A DNA stretch of 64,000 bases, from the NCBI RefSeq assembly GCF_001950255.1, contig NZ_BDJK01000003.1, positions 1 through 64,000 on the forward strand, in the 5' to 3' direction. Below, one piece after another: positions 26,208-35,083 of this stretch; position 1 is the stretch's first letter, and every line of letters begins with the position of its first letter. The position numbers were made by a program, and so were the translations under genes. The notes beneath the pieces were generated by a model. The model did no database searches. It worked only from the letters and a program-made list of their open reading frames with translations, and was not told the origin of the DNA. The stretch comes from Carboxydothermus pertinax. GTDB lineage: Bacteria; Bacillota; Z-2901; Carboxydothermales; Carboxydothermaceae.

Positions 26208-27230
26208 ATGGATTTAAAAGAGATTCGGGCAACTGCTAAAGAAAAACTAAAAGGTTTTTGTCGGGTCTGTCCGGTATGTGATGGCCGGGCTTGTGCTGGA
26301 GAAGTTCCGGGAATGGGAGGCGTTGGCACTGGAAGGGCTTTTCAGGAAAATTTACGTGCCCTTGCCCGTTATAAGCTAAATATGCGAACCATTCACGGGG
26401 TAAAAGAACCGGATCTAAGTAGTGAGCTTTTTGGAGTACGGGTAAGTATGCCGGTTTTTGTAGCTCCAATTACCGGAACTACTTACAATATGGGTGGAGC
26501 ATTGACCGAGGAGGAGTATACTCTGGCGGTTACCGAAGGAAGTCAATTAGCCGGAACATTAGCTTTTACCGGCGATGGGGCTGATCCATCGATGTATGGC
26601 TCTGGTCTTTTGGCCATTAAAAAAGTAAAGGGAAAAGGTATTCCGGTAATTAAGCCCCGGGCCCAGGAGGAAATAATAAAAAGGATTAAAGAAGCCGAAG
26701 AGGCCGGGGCAATGGCTGTGGGTGTGGATATTGACGGTGCCGGCCTTTTAACCATGGCGTTAAAAGGTCAACCGGTAAGTCCGAAAACCTTAGAGGAAGT
26801 AATGGAAATTGTAAATTCCACCAAACTTCCTTTTATCTTAAAAGGAATTATGACCCCCGATGAAGCAGAGCTGGCAGTAAAAGCCGGGGCTAAGGCCATA
26901 GTTGTTTCGAACCATGGAGGACGGGTATTGGATGAGACTCCCGGAGCAGCTGAGGTATTGCCGGAAATAGCAGCAAAGGTAAAGGGGAAAGCCACGATTT
27001 TAGCCGATGGGGGAGTGAGATCCGGCGTTGATGTGTTAAAGCTATTGGCTTTGGGGGCCGACGGGGTCTTAATTGGCCGGCCGGTAATTGTAGCAGCGTT
27101 TGGTGGAGGCGCCCAAGGGGTTAAACTTTATCTTGAGAAAATTGCTAAAGAGTTAAGGGAAGCAATGCTTTTAACCGGTGTGGCCCGGGTGACGGAAGTA
27201 CCAAGAACGGTTATTCGGAAGGAGCAGTAA
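26208..27230 (+). CDS. FMN-dependent alpha-hydroxy-acid oxidoreductase-like protein
   Basis: 340-aa TIM-barrel flavoprotein of the lactate/glycolate oxidase family. Visible are VFVAPITGTTYN (FMN-binding start of barrel, near residue 84), the catalytic-His signature VSNHGGRVLDETPGA near 233, and the phosphate-binding ADGGVRSGVDV and GADGVLIGRPV near 266-290. An N-terminal cysteine patch (CRVCPVCDGRAC, residues 18-29) is typical of the clostridial branch. In a strict anaerobe it is probably a dehydrogenase or isomerase-like enzyme, not an oxidase; this is inference. It precedes the ROK kinase by one base. Confidence 0.85.
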   Translation: MDLKEIRATAKEKLKGFCRVCPVCDGRACAGEVPGMGGVGTGRAFQENLRALARYKLNMRTIHGVKEPDLSSELFGVRVSMPVFVAPITGTTYNMGGALTEEEYTLAVTEGSQLAGTLAFTGDGADPSMYGSGLLAIKKVKGKGIPVIKPRAQEEIIKRIKEAEEAGAMAVGVDIDGAGLLTMALKGQPVSPKTLEEVMEIVNSTKLPFILKGIMTPDEAELAVKAGAKAIVVSNHGGRVLDETPGAAEVLPEIAAKVKGKATILADGGVRSGVDVLKLLALGADGVLIGRPVIVAAFGGGAQGVKLYLEKIAKELREAMLLTGVARVTEVPRTVIRKEQ

Positions 27231-27231
27231 G

Positions 27232-28188
27232 ATGGAAAACTTTGTTGTGGGAATTGACCTGGGAGGCACCAAAATTTACACAGCTTTAGCCAATTTAAAA
27301 GGTGAACTTCTGGCGGAATTGATAGAACCTACCGAAAAAGAGGAAAAAAAACTTTTAAACCAGTTAGGGACAATGGTTAAAGCGGTAATTGCGAAAGCAG
27401 GAGTGGCCAAAGAAAAGGTGCTGGGAATCGGAATTGGAGCACCGGGGACAGTGGATTTTCGAACCGGTACGATTATTACTGTTCCCAATCTTCCCTGGCA
27501 AAATTATCCTTTAAAAGTAAAACTGCAAGCGCTATTACGCTTACCGGTTGAAGTAGATAACGATGCCAATCTGGCGGCTTTAGGAGAGTATAAATATGGA
27601 GTTGGCCGGGGCCATCGAGATATGGTTTATGTTACCGTAAGTACCGGGGTGGGCTCGGGAATAATAATTGATGGACAACTTTACCGGGGAAGTTCCGGCA
27701 GTGCCGGTGAACTTGGTCATACGATAGTGGAGCCTGCCGGGCCTCGCTGTAATTGCGGTAGAAGAGGTTGCCTGGAGGTAATGGCCTCAGGCACTGCCAT
27801 TGGCCTGCGGGCAAGGCAGTTAATAGCCGAGGGCTATGGCCAGGAAATCTTAAAACGAGCTCAGGGAAAAGTAGAAGAAGTCAATGCTAGAATTGTCGGA
27901 GAGGCATTTTTAGCAGGAGATTTGGAAGCCAGGGCGATTTTAAAAGAGGCGGCTTTTTATCTGGGGATAGGCCTTGCTAATGTAGTAAACCTCTTAAATC
28001 CTTCGTTAATAGCTCTAGGTGGCGGAGTTATGAATATTGGGGAGCCTTTTCTGGAGCTGGTTCGAGAGGAATTAGCGGAAAAAGTTTTACCTCAACCGTA
28101 TAAAGACTTAACCGTTAAAAAAGCCGAACTTAAAGCCAAAACAGGGGTAATGGGAGCGGTGGCCTTAGCTTTAGAACGGTTTTCCTAA
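27232..28188 (+). CDS. ROK-family sugar kinase, glucokinase-like
   Basis: 318-aa cytoplasmic hexokinase-like enzyme. The ATP site GIDLGGTKIY is at residues 7-16, a second phosphate region TVSTGVGSGIIIDG near 135, the ROK zinc motif CNCGRRGCLE (near 178), and a sugar-site ELGHTIVEP just before it. Those features fit glucokinase (GlcK), phosphorylating glucose with ATP. It is co-oriented with the FMN enzyme and the PHP protein at very short spacing. Confidence 0.88.
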   Translation: MENFVVGIDLGGTKIYTALANLKGELLAELIEPTEKEEKKLLNQLGTMVKAVIAKAGVAKEKVLGIGIGAPGTVDFRTGTIITVPNLPWQNYPLKVKLQALLRLPVEVDNDANLAALGEYKYGVGRGHRDMVYVTVSTGVGSGIIIDGQLYRGSSGSAGELGHTIVEPAGPRCNCGRRGCLEVMASGTAIGLRARQLIAEGYGQEILKRAQGKVEEVNARIVGEAFLAGDLEARAILKEAAFYLGIGLANVVNLLNPSLIALGGGVMNIGEPFLELVREELAEKVLPQPYKDLTVKKAELKAKTGVMGAVALALERFS

Positions 28189-28201
28189 AGGAAGTGGCAG
28201 G

Positions 28202-28945
28202 ATGTTTTTGGGTGATTTTCATACCCATTCCCGGTATAGCGATGGTCGGGGTACCCTTAGAGAAAACGTCATGGCAGCTTTAAATAAAGGTTTATGTTTT
28301 TACGGAGTTACCGACCATGGCCCGGCCAACATTGGTACCGGGGTTCGGCAGGAAAAGGTATATCTAACTATTAAGGCCGAAGCCCAGAGGTTAAAAAAGG
28401 AGTTTCCCGGTATTAATGTTCTGGTAGGGGCGGAAGCGGACGTTATTTCTTTAGAGGGGGATATCGACCTCAGTTTAGAAGTCGTTTCCGCCCTTGATTA
28501 TTTAATTATCGGTCTACATCCGTATATTTTACCAAAAACCTTAAAAGATGGCTTTTTGTTTGTACTGCCCAACCTTTTAGGGCGGATTTTTCCTGGTATA
28601 AAAAGATATCTTATCCGGATAAACACCCGGGCATTAATCCGGGCGATAGAAAAATACCGGCCGCTAGCCGTAAGTCATCCCAATCTTGTTCTACCGGTAG
28701 ATTTAGAAGCATTAGCTCGGTCTTGTGCTAAAAACGGAGTAGCTTTAGAAATAAATACCGGTCATAAGTATCCTAAGGAGGAGATTGTCAAAGCGGCTTT
28801 AAAAACTGGGGCGAAACTTATTGTTAATAGTGATGCCCATTATCCTCACACGGTAGGGGAATTAAAAAGCGGCGAAGAGCTTTTAATGCGTTATAATTTT
28901 CCTTTAGAAAGAGTGTTAAATGTTGCTGGTTTTAACGCCAAGTAA
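28202..28945 (+). CDS. PHP-domain phosphoesterase (YcdX-like)
   Basis: 247-aa metal-dependent phosphoesterase. PHP motifs: FHTHSRYSDG near residues 6-15, GVTDHGPANIG near 37, GAEADVIS near 78, and the late NSDAHYPHTVGEL near 200, all likely metal ligands. This is the YcdX/ histidinol-phosphatase-like branch. The substrate is not known. RBS GGAAGTGGCAGG lies before the ATG. It starts a tightly spaced run with rapZ and glmR. Confidence 0.85.
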   Translation: MFLGDFHTHSRYSDGRGTLRENVMAALNKGLCFYGVTDHGPANIGTGVRQEKVYLTIKAEAQRLKKEFPGINVLVGAEADVISLEGDIDLSLEVVSALDYLIIGLHPYILPKTLKDGFLFVLPNLLGRIFPGIKRYLIRINTRALIRAIEKYRPLAVSHPNLVLPVDLEALARSCAKNGVALEINTGHKYPKEEIVKAALKTGAKLIVNSDAHYPHTVGELKSGEELLMRYNFPLERVLNVAGFNAK

Positions 28946-28966
28946 AGATTTCTGGTAGGTGGAAGA

Positions 28967-29845
28967 ATGCGTTTTTTAATTGTTACGGGACTTTCGGGGG
29001 CAGGTAAAACTCAAGCCATACGAGCCTTAGAGGACCTGGGGTATTTTTGCGTGGACAACCTGCCACCGGTTTTAATGCCCAAGTTTGCGGAACTTGTGGC
29101 CCATGCGGAAAATAAAATAGAAAAGGTAGCTTTGGTGGTGGATGTTCGGGGACAGAAGTTTTTTCAGGATTTGGACTGGGCTCTAGGAGAGTTAACCAAG
29201 CTTGGAATTAATTATGAAATATTATTTTTAGAAGCCCGGGATGAAGTACTTTTAAAGAGGTTTAAAGCCAATCGCCGCGGGCATCCGTTAGGAGTTCGCG
29301 GGAGTCAAATATTAGATAACATTAAAAAGGAAAGAAGCTTTTTGGAAAATTTACGGGCAAGAGCGGATAAAGTCATTGATACTTCAGATTTACAACCGGC
29401 AGATTTAAAAAACGAAATTTTAAATTATTACGGCGAACAACAAAGGCGCAGTAAAATTTCCATAAATATTGTAACTTTTGGTTATAAACACGGGCTTCCC
29501 TTAGATGCTGACTTAATCATGGATGTTCGTTTTTTACCTAATCCTTTTTACATTAAAGAGCTAAGGCCCCTTTCCGGTAGTGATAAGCCGGTTTATGATT
29601 ATGTGTTTAATTTTGAAGTTACCAAAAAGTTTACCGAAAAATTTTTAGACCTGTTGGAGTTTTTAATCCCTTTTTACCAAAAAGAAGGGAAAAGTAACCT
29701 GGTTATTGCCATTGGTTGTACCGGCGGGCGACACCGGTCGGTAGCTATTGCCAACTTTCTGGCAAAAACGCTTAGCGAACGAAACTATGAGGTGTATTTG
29801 CGGCACCGGGATGTGGATAAACACCGGGAGGAAAAGGACGGATGA
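28967..29845 (+). CDS. rapZ: RapZ/YvcJ nucleotide-binding protein
   Basis: 292-aa P-loop protein that binds nucleotides and, in proteobacteria, acts as RNase E adaptor in GlmZ decay; in Firmicutes (YvcJ) the role is less clear. Walker A GLSGAGKTQ is at residues 8-16, followed by the family sequence CVDNLPPVLMPKF; the C-terminal domain carries GCTGGRHRSVAIAN near 251. Start ATG with AGGTGGAAG upstream. It forms the conserved rapZ-glmR-whiA cluster and overlaps glmR by 4 bp (ATGA). Confidence 0.93.
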   Translation: MRFLIVTGLSGAGKTQAIRALEDLGYFCVDNLPPVLMPKFAELVAHAENKIEKVALVVDVRGQKFFQDLDWALGELTKLGINYEILFLEARDEVLLKRFKANRRGHPLGVRGSQILDNIKKERSFLENLRARADKVIDTSDLQPADLKNEILNYYGEQQRRSKISINIVTFGYKHGLPLDADLIMDVRFLPNPFYIKELRPLSGSDKPVYDYVFNFEVTKKFTEKFLDLLEFLIPFYQKEGKSNLVIAIGCTGGRHRSVAIANFLAKTLSERNYEVYLRHRDVDKHREEKDG

Positions 29846-31083
29846 GAAAAGTTTTGCTGTGGTTCTACCCCGGCCTAAAAATTAAGCGGTATATTTTTTT
29901 AATTGGGGCAGGGGTAGTTTTATTTGCTTTGGGGTTTCACCAATTATTAACCAAAAACCAAGATCAATGGATTGTTGTTCTGGGCATAAGTGTTTTTTTA
30001 TTGGCATATGGTTTTAAAAAGCTGTTAAATTCTGTCTTAAATACCTTATACCCGGGTGAGACGGGAAATGTGATAGAAGAAATTTACCTAAGAAAAAAGC
30101 TTTTGCGGGGACCGAAAATAGCGGTTCTTGGCGGTGGAACTGGCCTTTCTACTTTGCTTAGGGGTTTGAAGCATTATACCAGCAATTTAACTGCTATTGT
30201 TACGGTGGCGGACGACGGGGGAAGTTCGGGAAGGCTTCGGGAAGAAATGGGAATGCTACCACCGGGGGATATAAGGAACTGCCTGGTAGCTTTAGCCGAT
30301 AAAGAAAGCTTAATGGAAAGCTTATTGCAATTTCGCTTTACTGAAGGAGATTTAGCGGGGCATAGCATTGGAAATCTTCTTATAGCTGCCCTCTGGAAGA
30401 TTAGTGGTAATTTTTCCCGGGCAGTTTTTTCCTTGGGGCAAATACTAAAAGTAAGAGGTGTTGTTTACCCTTCGACCGAAGAAAAAGTAGTTTTGCGAGG
30501 AATCCTGGCTAACGGGGATGAGGTGGTTGGGGAGAGCAATTTTGGGGAAGTGACTTCGCCAGTTAAAAAAGTATATTTGCATCCAGCAGGAGCTAAAACC
30601 CTGCCAGAGGTGGAAAAAGCTATTAGGGATGCGGATTTAATTATTTTAGGGCCGGGAAGCCTATATACCAGTATTATTCCCAATTTGCTGGTAGAAGGTG
30701 TTGTTGAAAGTATTAAAAGGAGTAATGCTCCGGTTCTTTATATTATGAACATTATGACGGAAAAAGGGGAAACCTCCGGGTATGATGCTCTTGACCACTT
30801 GCAGGCAATTATTGACCACGCAGGACCAATTGTTGATTATGTTTTAATAAACAACGAAAATCCTGCTCCTGAATTGTTAGCAAAATACCGCCGGGAAGGA
30901 CAGTATCCGGTAAAGGTAGACGAAAAGCTTTTAAAAAAACTGGGGATTAAAAAAGTAATTAAAGCACCAGTGTTAGACCAGAAGCAGTATTTGCGCCATG
31001 ATCCGGAAAAGCTTGCCCGGGTAATTTTAAATTTTTACCGGGAGGAAATTGCTGAAAAAAATCTTGCAAGTGAGGGATGGTAA
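29842..31083 (+). CDS. glmR: GlmR/YvcK gluconeogenesis factor, with N-terminal membrane helices
   Basis: CofD-like protein that in Bacillus binds UDP-GlcNAc and tunes GlmS and cell-wall precursor supply. The core starts near residue 90 with AVLGGGTGLSTLLRGLK, followed by TVADDGGSSGRLR and GDIRNCLVALAD. At 413 aa it is longer than Bacillus YvcK (about 320), because about 85 N-terminal residues add two hydrophobic segments (residues about 13-32 and 40-58), implying membrane anchoring. The polysaccharide deacetylase gene follows without a gap, consistent with an envelope theme. Confidence 0.92.
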   Translation: MRKVLLWFYPGLKIKRYIFLIGAGVVLFALGFHQLLTKNQDQWIVVLGISVFLLAYGFKKLLNSVLNTLYPGETGNVIEEIYLRKKLLRGPKIAVLGGGTGLSTLLRGLKHYTSNLTAIVTVADDGGSSGRLREEMGMLPPGDIRNCLVALADKESLMESLLQFRFTEGDLAGHSIGNLLIAALWKISGNFSRAVFSLGQILKVRGVVYPSTEEKVVLRGILANGDEVVGESNFGEVTSPVKKVYLHPAGAKTLPEVEKAIRDADLIILGPGSLYTSIIPNLLVEGVVESIKRSNAPVLYIMNIMTEKGETSGYDALDHLQAIIDHAGPIVDYVLINNENPAPELLAKYRREGQYPVKVDEKLLKKLGIKKVIKAPVLDQKQYLRHDPEKLARVILNFYREEIAEKNLASEGW

Positions 31084-31908
31084 ATGAAACGAATATTGTT
31101 TATAAGTTTATTGGCAGCAATTGCAATTGCTAGCATTGTCACAGTCGGATGGTTTACCGCTTCCAGAGTAACTTTTGCCGATTACCGGGAGCGGGGTGTT
31201 ATAATCCTCATGTACCATAAAGTAAACCCCGATTGGAAAACCGGTGGTCTTGGCCTTAGAGTGCCACCTCGAGAATTTGACTGGCAGATGCATTTTTTAA
31301 AGGAAAATGGTTTTCATGTGGTTTCATTAAACGAAGCGGTAGATTACCTTGAATACGGAAAGCCTCTACCGGAAAAGCCAATTGTTATTACTTTTGATGA
31401 TGGGTACCGGGATAATTATTATTATGCTTTTCCAATATTAAAAAAGTATGGTTTTAGGGCTACAATTTTTATAATTACCGGAATTGTTGGGAAAACTAAT
31501 GAGTGGGACGAACGGGAAGGGAAACCGACTAATTATATGTTAACCTGGCAGCAAATCGATGAAATGGCCAAATATGGTATTGAATTTGGAGCTCACACGG
31601 TAAATCATCCAAGGCTTACCAAGGTTCCCCTTACGGTGGCCGAGAAGGAAATTGTTGATTCGAAAAAAATGTTAGAAGAGCATTTTAAACGGCCAATTAA
31701 GTATTTTTGCTATCCCTACGGCCTTTATAATGATCAGATAATAAAGATTGTTAAAAAAGCTGGATTTCGGGCTGCTACTACTACTAAACTTGGGATAAAT
31801 ACAAAAGGTGTCGATTTATATCAATTAAAAAGAGTTCGGGTTACCGGCCATATGTCGAGAAGGCAATTTGTGGAGCAGTTAGAAAAATATTTAAGGGAAA
31901 GGGCCTAG
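31084..31908 (+). CDS. Secreted/membrane-anchored polysaccharide deacetylase (NodB domain)
   Basis: 274-aa extracytoplasmic carbohydrate esterase. An N-terminal hydrophobic segment (residues 4-24, ISLLAAIAIASIVTVGWF) is a signal anchor. NodB motifs: MYHKV near 40, ITFDDGYRDN near 102 (catalytic Asp and metal Asp), HTVNHPRL (metal His pair) near 177, and CYPYGLYN near 215. It probably deacetylates peptidoglycan or another envelope glycan. The gene abuts glmR, which supports a cell-wall role. Confidence 0.9.
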   Translation: MKRILFISLLAAIAIASIVTVGWFTASRVTFADYRERGVIILMYHKVNPDWKTGGLGLRVPPREFDWQMHFLKENGFHVVSLNEAVDYLEYGKPLPEKPIVITFDDGYRDNYYYAFPILKKYGFRATIFIITGIVGKTNEWDEREGKPTNYMLTWQQIDEMAKYGIEFGAHTVNHPRLTKVPLTVAEKEIVDSKKMLEEHFKRPIKYFCYPYGLYNDQIIKIVKKAGFRAATTTKLGINTKGVDLYQLKRVRVTGHMSRRQFVEQLEKYLRERA

Positions 31909-32015
31909 CAAAAAAGGCATAAAAAACCTAGGGATGGGTTAAGTTAAAAATAGAATCCTCCCTTTATTCCCGGAGTGCTCCGGAAGTACCACTCCTGGCC
32001 GGTCAGGTGGTTTTA

Positions 32016-32024
32016 TGTTATAAT
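32016..32024 (+). promoter_or_regulatory. Extended -10 promoter of whiA
   Basis: TGTTATAAT is an extended -10 element 17 nt upstream of the whiA ATG; no -35 is evident. Just upstream, CCACTCCTG...CAGGTGG (31989-32010) can fold into a bulged hairpin. Nothing else was recognised between 31909 and 32041. Confidence 0.5.
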
Positions 32025-32041
32025 CTTTTTGAGGTGGTAAA

Positions 32042-32980
32042 ATGTCCTTTGCCCGGGAAACTAAAGAGGAATTGGCCCATATCATCCCCCAAAAAAGCTG
32101 CTGCCAGCGGGCAGAGCTGGGAGCGTACCTTAAAATGTTAGGGGATTTGGGCATTTCTAATAAAAGGTTAAAACTTACTATTAAAACTCCCCTTTCTTTT
32201 TTAGCCCGAAAAATTCTAATTCTTCTAAAAAATTATAGCGGCTTAAAAACTAAAACGATGGTTCAAGACCACGGTCGGCTCATGCAAAAAAATTTTTACT
32301 TTATTGAAATTGATGAACGGGTGGAAGAGCTTTTAAAAGAATACGGTTTTTTAGATGATAAAGGAAATTTATCGAACCGAATTAACGAACAATACATTAA
32401 AAATGACTGCTGCCGGCGAAGTTTTTTAAGGGGGGTCTTTTTAGCTGGCGGTTCTTTAAATGACCCGTTGGGGGACTATCACTTAGAATTAAATTTGCCC
32501 GATGAAGCCTTTGCCCGGCAGGTTCTCAATATTTTACAAAAATACCATTTTACTTTCCGGCTTTTAAAACGAAAAACCATGCCTTTTTTATACTTAAAAG
32601 ATGCGGAACAAATACTATCATTTTTAAGCTTAATTGGTGCCCACCAGTCCCTTTTGAAATTTGAAAATGTTCGGGTAATGAAAGAAGTGAGAAACCAGGT
32701 AAACCGCCTGGTAAACTGCGAGACGGCTAATATCGAAAAAGCAGTGAAAACTGCCGTTAAACAAATTAAGGATATTAAATTAATTAGCGAAAAAATTGGT
32801 TTGGAAAGCCTTGACCCTGCCTTAAAAGAAATTGCCCAGTTAAGGCTAAATAACCCGGATTTAAGCTTAAAAGAACTGGGCGGACTTTTAAATCCACCCC
32901 TAACTAAATCGGGGGTCAATCATCGTTTCCGTAAACTTGAACAATTGGCGGAAAAAATTAGAAATGGGGCGCTGAGGTGA
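32042..32980 (+). CDS. whiA: WhiA sporulation/cell-division regulator
   Basis: 312-aa DNA-binding protein with an N-terminal LAGLIDADG-homing-endonuclease-like fold and a C-terminal HTH. The start SFARETKEELAHI, the motif FLRGVFLAGGSLNDP near residue 124 and the ending LGGLLNPPLTKSGVNHRFRK are the family fingerprints. It belongs to the conserved rapZ-glmR-whiA set. Bacillus WhiA affects chromosome segregation and division. GAGGTGG precedes the ATG; an extended -10 at 32016 gives it its own promoter. Confidence 0.95.
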   Translation: MSFARETKEELAHIIPQKSCCQRAELGAYLKMLGDLGISNKRLKLTIKTPLSFLARKILILLKNYSGLKTKTMVQDHGRLMQKNFYFIEIDERVEELLKEYGFLDDKGNLSNRINEQYIKNDCCRRSFLRGVFLAGGSLNDPLGDYHLELNLPDEAFARQVLNILQKYHFTFRLLKRKTMPFLYLKDAEQILSFLSLIGAHQSLLKFENVRVMKEVRNQVNRLVNCETANIEKAVKTAVKQIKDIKLISEKIGLESLDPALKEIAQLRLNNPDLSLKELGGLLNPPLTKSGVNHRFRKLEQLAEKIRNGALR

Positions 32981-33954
32981 TGGAGATAGATAGACTAGAC
33001 CGGGAACTTCGAGAAAAAACTGCTTATGGAATTGAGCTGGCCCGGGAGCGATTTAGAAGCAGAAAAAATCTTCAAAGTACGAAGGAAAATTATCTTTTGT
33101 TTGCGGGTACTGGTGGAAATCCCGAGGCAGTTTTAACCCAGACTCCTCATACGGCAGGGTTTATTATAAAGTTTGAGGAGTTTTTTATGTGGGTTGATCC
33201 CGGACCTTCAGCAATCATGCGGGCAAGGGAGCTAAACATTGATCTTGGAAGCCTGACTGCGGTTTATATTTCCCATGGCCATCAGGATCATTACGGTGGA
33301 GCTGAACCGATAATTGAGGGCATGTGCTGGGGCATGTTTGCCCGGCGGGGTTTTCTTCTAGCTCCAGGAAAAGTTTTAGATGATCGGATGATAAGCCCCT
33401 TTCATCAGGGGATAAATACCGGTTTTTATTCCGGGGGACCGGAGGTTGTAGCTCTTAAAGCAGGGGTACCGGTAGAGTTAGGGACGGCAGTTTTAACACC
33501 GGTAAAAGCCTATCATGGCGAAGAAAATTATGGTTTTATCTTAAAATATAAAAATCTAACAATTGGTTATACCAGTGATACCAATTACATTTTAAGTTAC
33601 AAAAGCTTTAAGGGAATAAAAAAGGTGGAACGTATGGGGCCAGTAGGTGATTTTATTGAGGTGGAAGGGTATCGGGAAGACATTAAAAAAGCTTATGAAG
33701 GTGTGGATATCTTAATTGCTAACGTTACTGCCCACAACTCCTGGATGCACCGCCATTTAACTACTTTGGGACTTGTCCATCTTTTGCAAGGGAGTAAAGT
33801 AAAGCTTGCCTTTTTAACCCACTTTAATTATTGCTGTCTTTATCCGGAAGATTTAAGGGAAAAAATGGCCCGGTATGTAGAGGAAAAGACCGGGATTAAA
33901 ACTCTTGCAGGAATAGATGGTTTAAAAATTGAGTTAAATCCGGAGGAATTATGA
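32980..33954 (+). CDS. Metallo-beta-lactamase-fold hydrolase
   Basis: About 324-aa MBL-superfamily enzyme. The metal-binding motif ISHGHQDHYGG is near residue 93, a second His at VKAYHGEENYGF near 172, then SDTNYI near 193 and TAHNSWMHRHLTT near 250, and a final LTHFNYC. The pattern is that of an RNase Z-like/phosphodiesterase-like MBL, but an N-terminal helical stretch of about 40 residues is unlike RNase Z. The start is ATG 32980, which shares its A with the whiA stop; GTG 32977 is an alternative. Substrate unknown. Confidence 0.8.
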   Translation: MEIDRLDRELREKTAYGIELARERFRSRKNLQSTKENYLLFAGTGGNPEAVLTQTPHTAGFIIKFEEFFMWVDPGPSAIMRARELNIDLGSLTAVYISHGHQDHYGGAEPIIEGMCWGMFARRGFLLAPGKVLDDRMISPFHQGINTGFYSGGPEVVALKAGVPVELGTAVLTPVKAYHGEENYGFILKYKNLTIGYTSDTNYILSYKSFKGIKKVERMGPVGDFIEVEGYREDIKKAYEGVDILIANVTAHNSWMHRHLTTLGLVHLLQGSKVKLAFLTHFNYCCLYPEDLREKMARYVEEKTGIKTLAGIDGLKIELNPEEL

Positions 33955-34439
33955 GAAAATTATTGGAACACCCAAAGCCAGGGCCGGAAAACTCCATGTA
34001 CTACTGGAGGAGATATGTGGGGTTTTTTAAAGTAGCCAGGAATTTTATAGTGATTAGTCTTGGCAGGTACATTCCTTTTTTAGGGTTAAAAAGGTGGTTA
34101 TACCGGTATGGCTTAGGGATGAGAATTGGAGAAAACGTAAGTTTGGGCTTAATGATGATGCCCGATGTGCTTTTTCCGGAATTAATTGAAATCGGGGATA
34201 ACAGTGTAATAGGCTATAATGCTACCATCTTAACCCATGAATTTCGCGTCGATACCTTTAAAACCGGTGCGGTAAAAATTGGGCGCAATGTTTTAATTGG
34301 GGCTAATGTTACGATCTTAGCCGGGATAGAAATTGGCGATGGGGCAATGATAGGGGCAGGGGCGGTGGTAACAAAAGATATTCCCCCAAAAGTGCTGGCA
34401 GCGGGCGCTCCCGCCCGGGTGGTGAAAAAGCTTGAGTAA
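33951..34439 (+). CDS. Hexapeptide-repeat (left-handed beta-helix) acyltransferase
   Basis: 162-aa trimeric acyltransferase of the LbH family, related to maltose/galactoside O-acetyltransferases. The hexapeptide pattern is clear in IEIGDNSVIGYNATI and VKIGRNVLIGANVTILAGIE, ending with GAGAVVTKDIPPKVLAAGAP. The first 60 residues are hydrophobic-basic and may touch the membrane. It overlaps its neighbours by 4 and 8 bp, so it is part of one operon with the MBL and DUF1405 genes. Confidence 0.87.
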   Translation: MRKLLEHPKPGPENSMYYWRRYVGFFKVARNFIVISLGRYIPFLGLKRWLYRYGLGMRIGENVSLGLMMMPDVLFPELIEIGDNSVIGYNATILTHEFRVDTFKTGAVKIGRNVLIGANVTILAGIEIGDGAMIGAGAVVTKDIPPKVLAAGAPARVVKKLE

Positions 34440-35019
34440 GATTTTTCAAGTTATTGAAGATTATTTAAAACAACCCCGGAAAAAAAATTATGTCCTTATT
34501 TTACTTTTTATTAATTTTATTGGAAGTATCTGGGGATACTGGTGGTATTGGGGCCAGCTTTTAAAGGAGCCTTTTTATCTATGGCCGCTAATTCCCGATA
34601 GTCCGATGTCGACCACTTTAATTTCCCTTGCTTTATGGTTTATTTTTATTCGACGGGAAATAACCGGATTAACTTTCTGGGCAGGGATAATGTGTTTTAA
34701 GTACGGTTTTTGGGCGCTAGGGGTATTAATCCAGTTCTGGATTTTCTCCGGTAGGATTGAGCCGGTCGAGGTAATGTTGTTTTTAAGCCACCTAGGTATG
34801 ATTATCGAAAGCATTATCTATGTAAAAAATTTACCTGTGAAGAAAAAAGCCTATTTTTTTGGAATCGGCTGGCTTTTCTTTGAAGATATCGTAGATTGGG
34901 GCTTTGGCTTACATCCATATCTTTTTTTAGAGAAGCAGTTTTTCTTTGCAGTAATTTTAGCAATAAGCTTAAGTGTCCTAATCACGGTTTATTTTAGAAA
35001 ATTGGCTCATATAAATTAA
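34432..35019 (+). CDS. DUF1405-family membrane protein
   Basis: 195-aa polytopic membrane protein with six or so hydrophobic segments from residue 20 to the C-terminus. The family style is visible in INFIGSIWGYWWYWGQL and the proline-rich loop LWPLIPDSPMST, which matches DUF1405 (Bacillus YpjA group). TTG start overlaps the acyltransferase gene by 8 bp. The function of the family is unknown. Confidence 0.78.
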   Translation: MSKIFQVIEDYLKQPRKKNYVLILLFINFIGSIWGYWWYWGQLLKEPFYLWPLIPDSPMSTTLISLALWFIFIRREITGLTFWAGIMCFKYGFWALGVLIQFWIFSGRIEPVEVMLFLSHLGMIIESIIYVKNLPVKKKAYFFGIGWLFFEDIVDWGFGLHPYLFLEKQFFFAVILAISLSVLITVYFRKLAHIN

Positions 35020-35083
35020 CAAGAAGGATAATTTCAGGTCTTGGGCGAATAAACTACATAAAGGTTTTTTAGGAGTGAAAGGC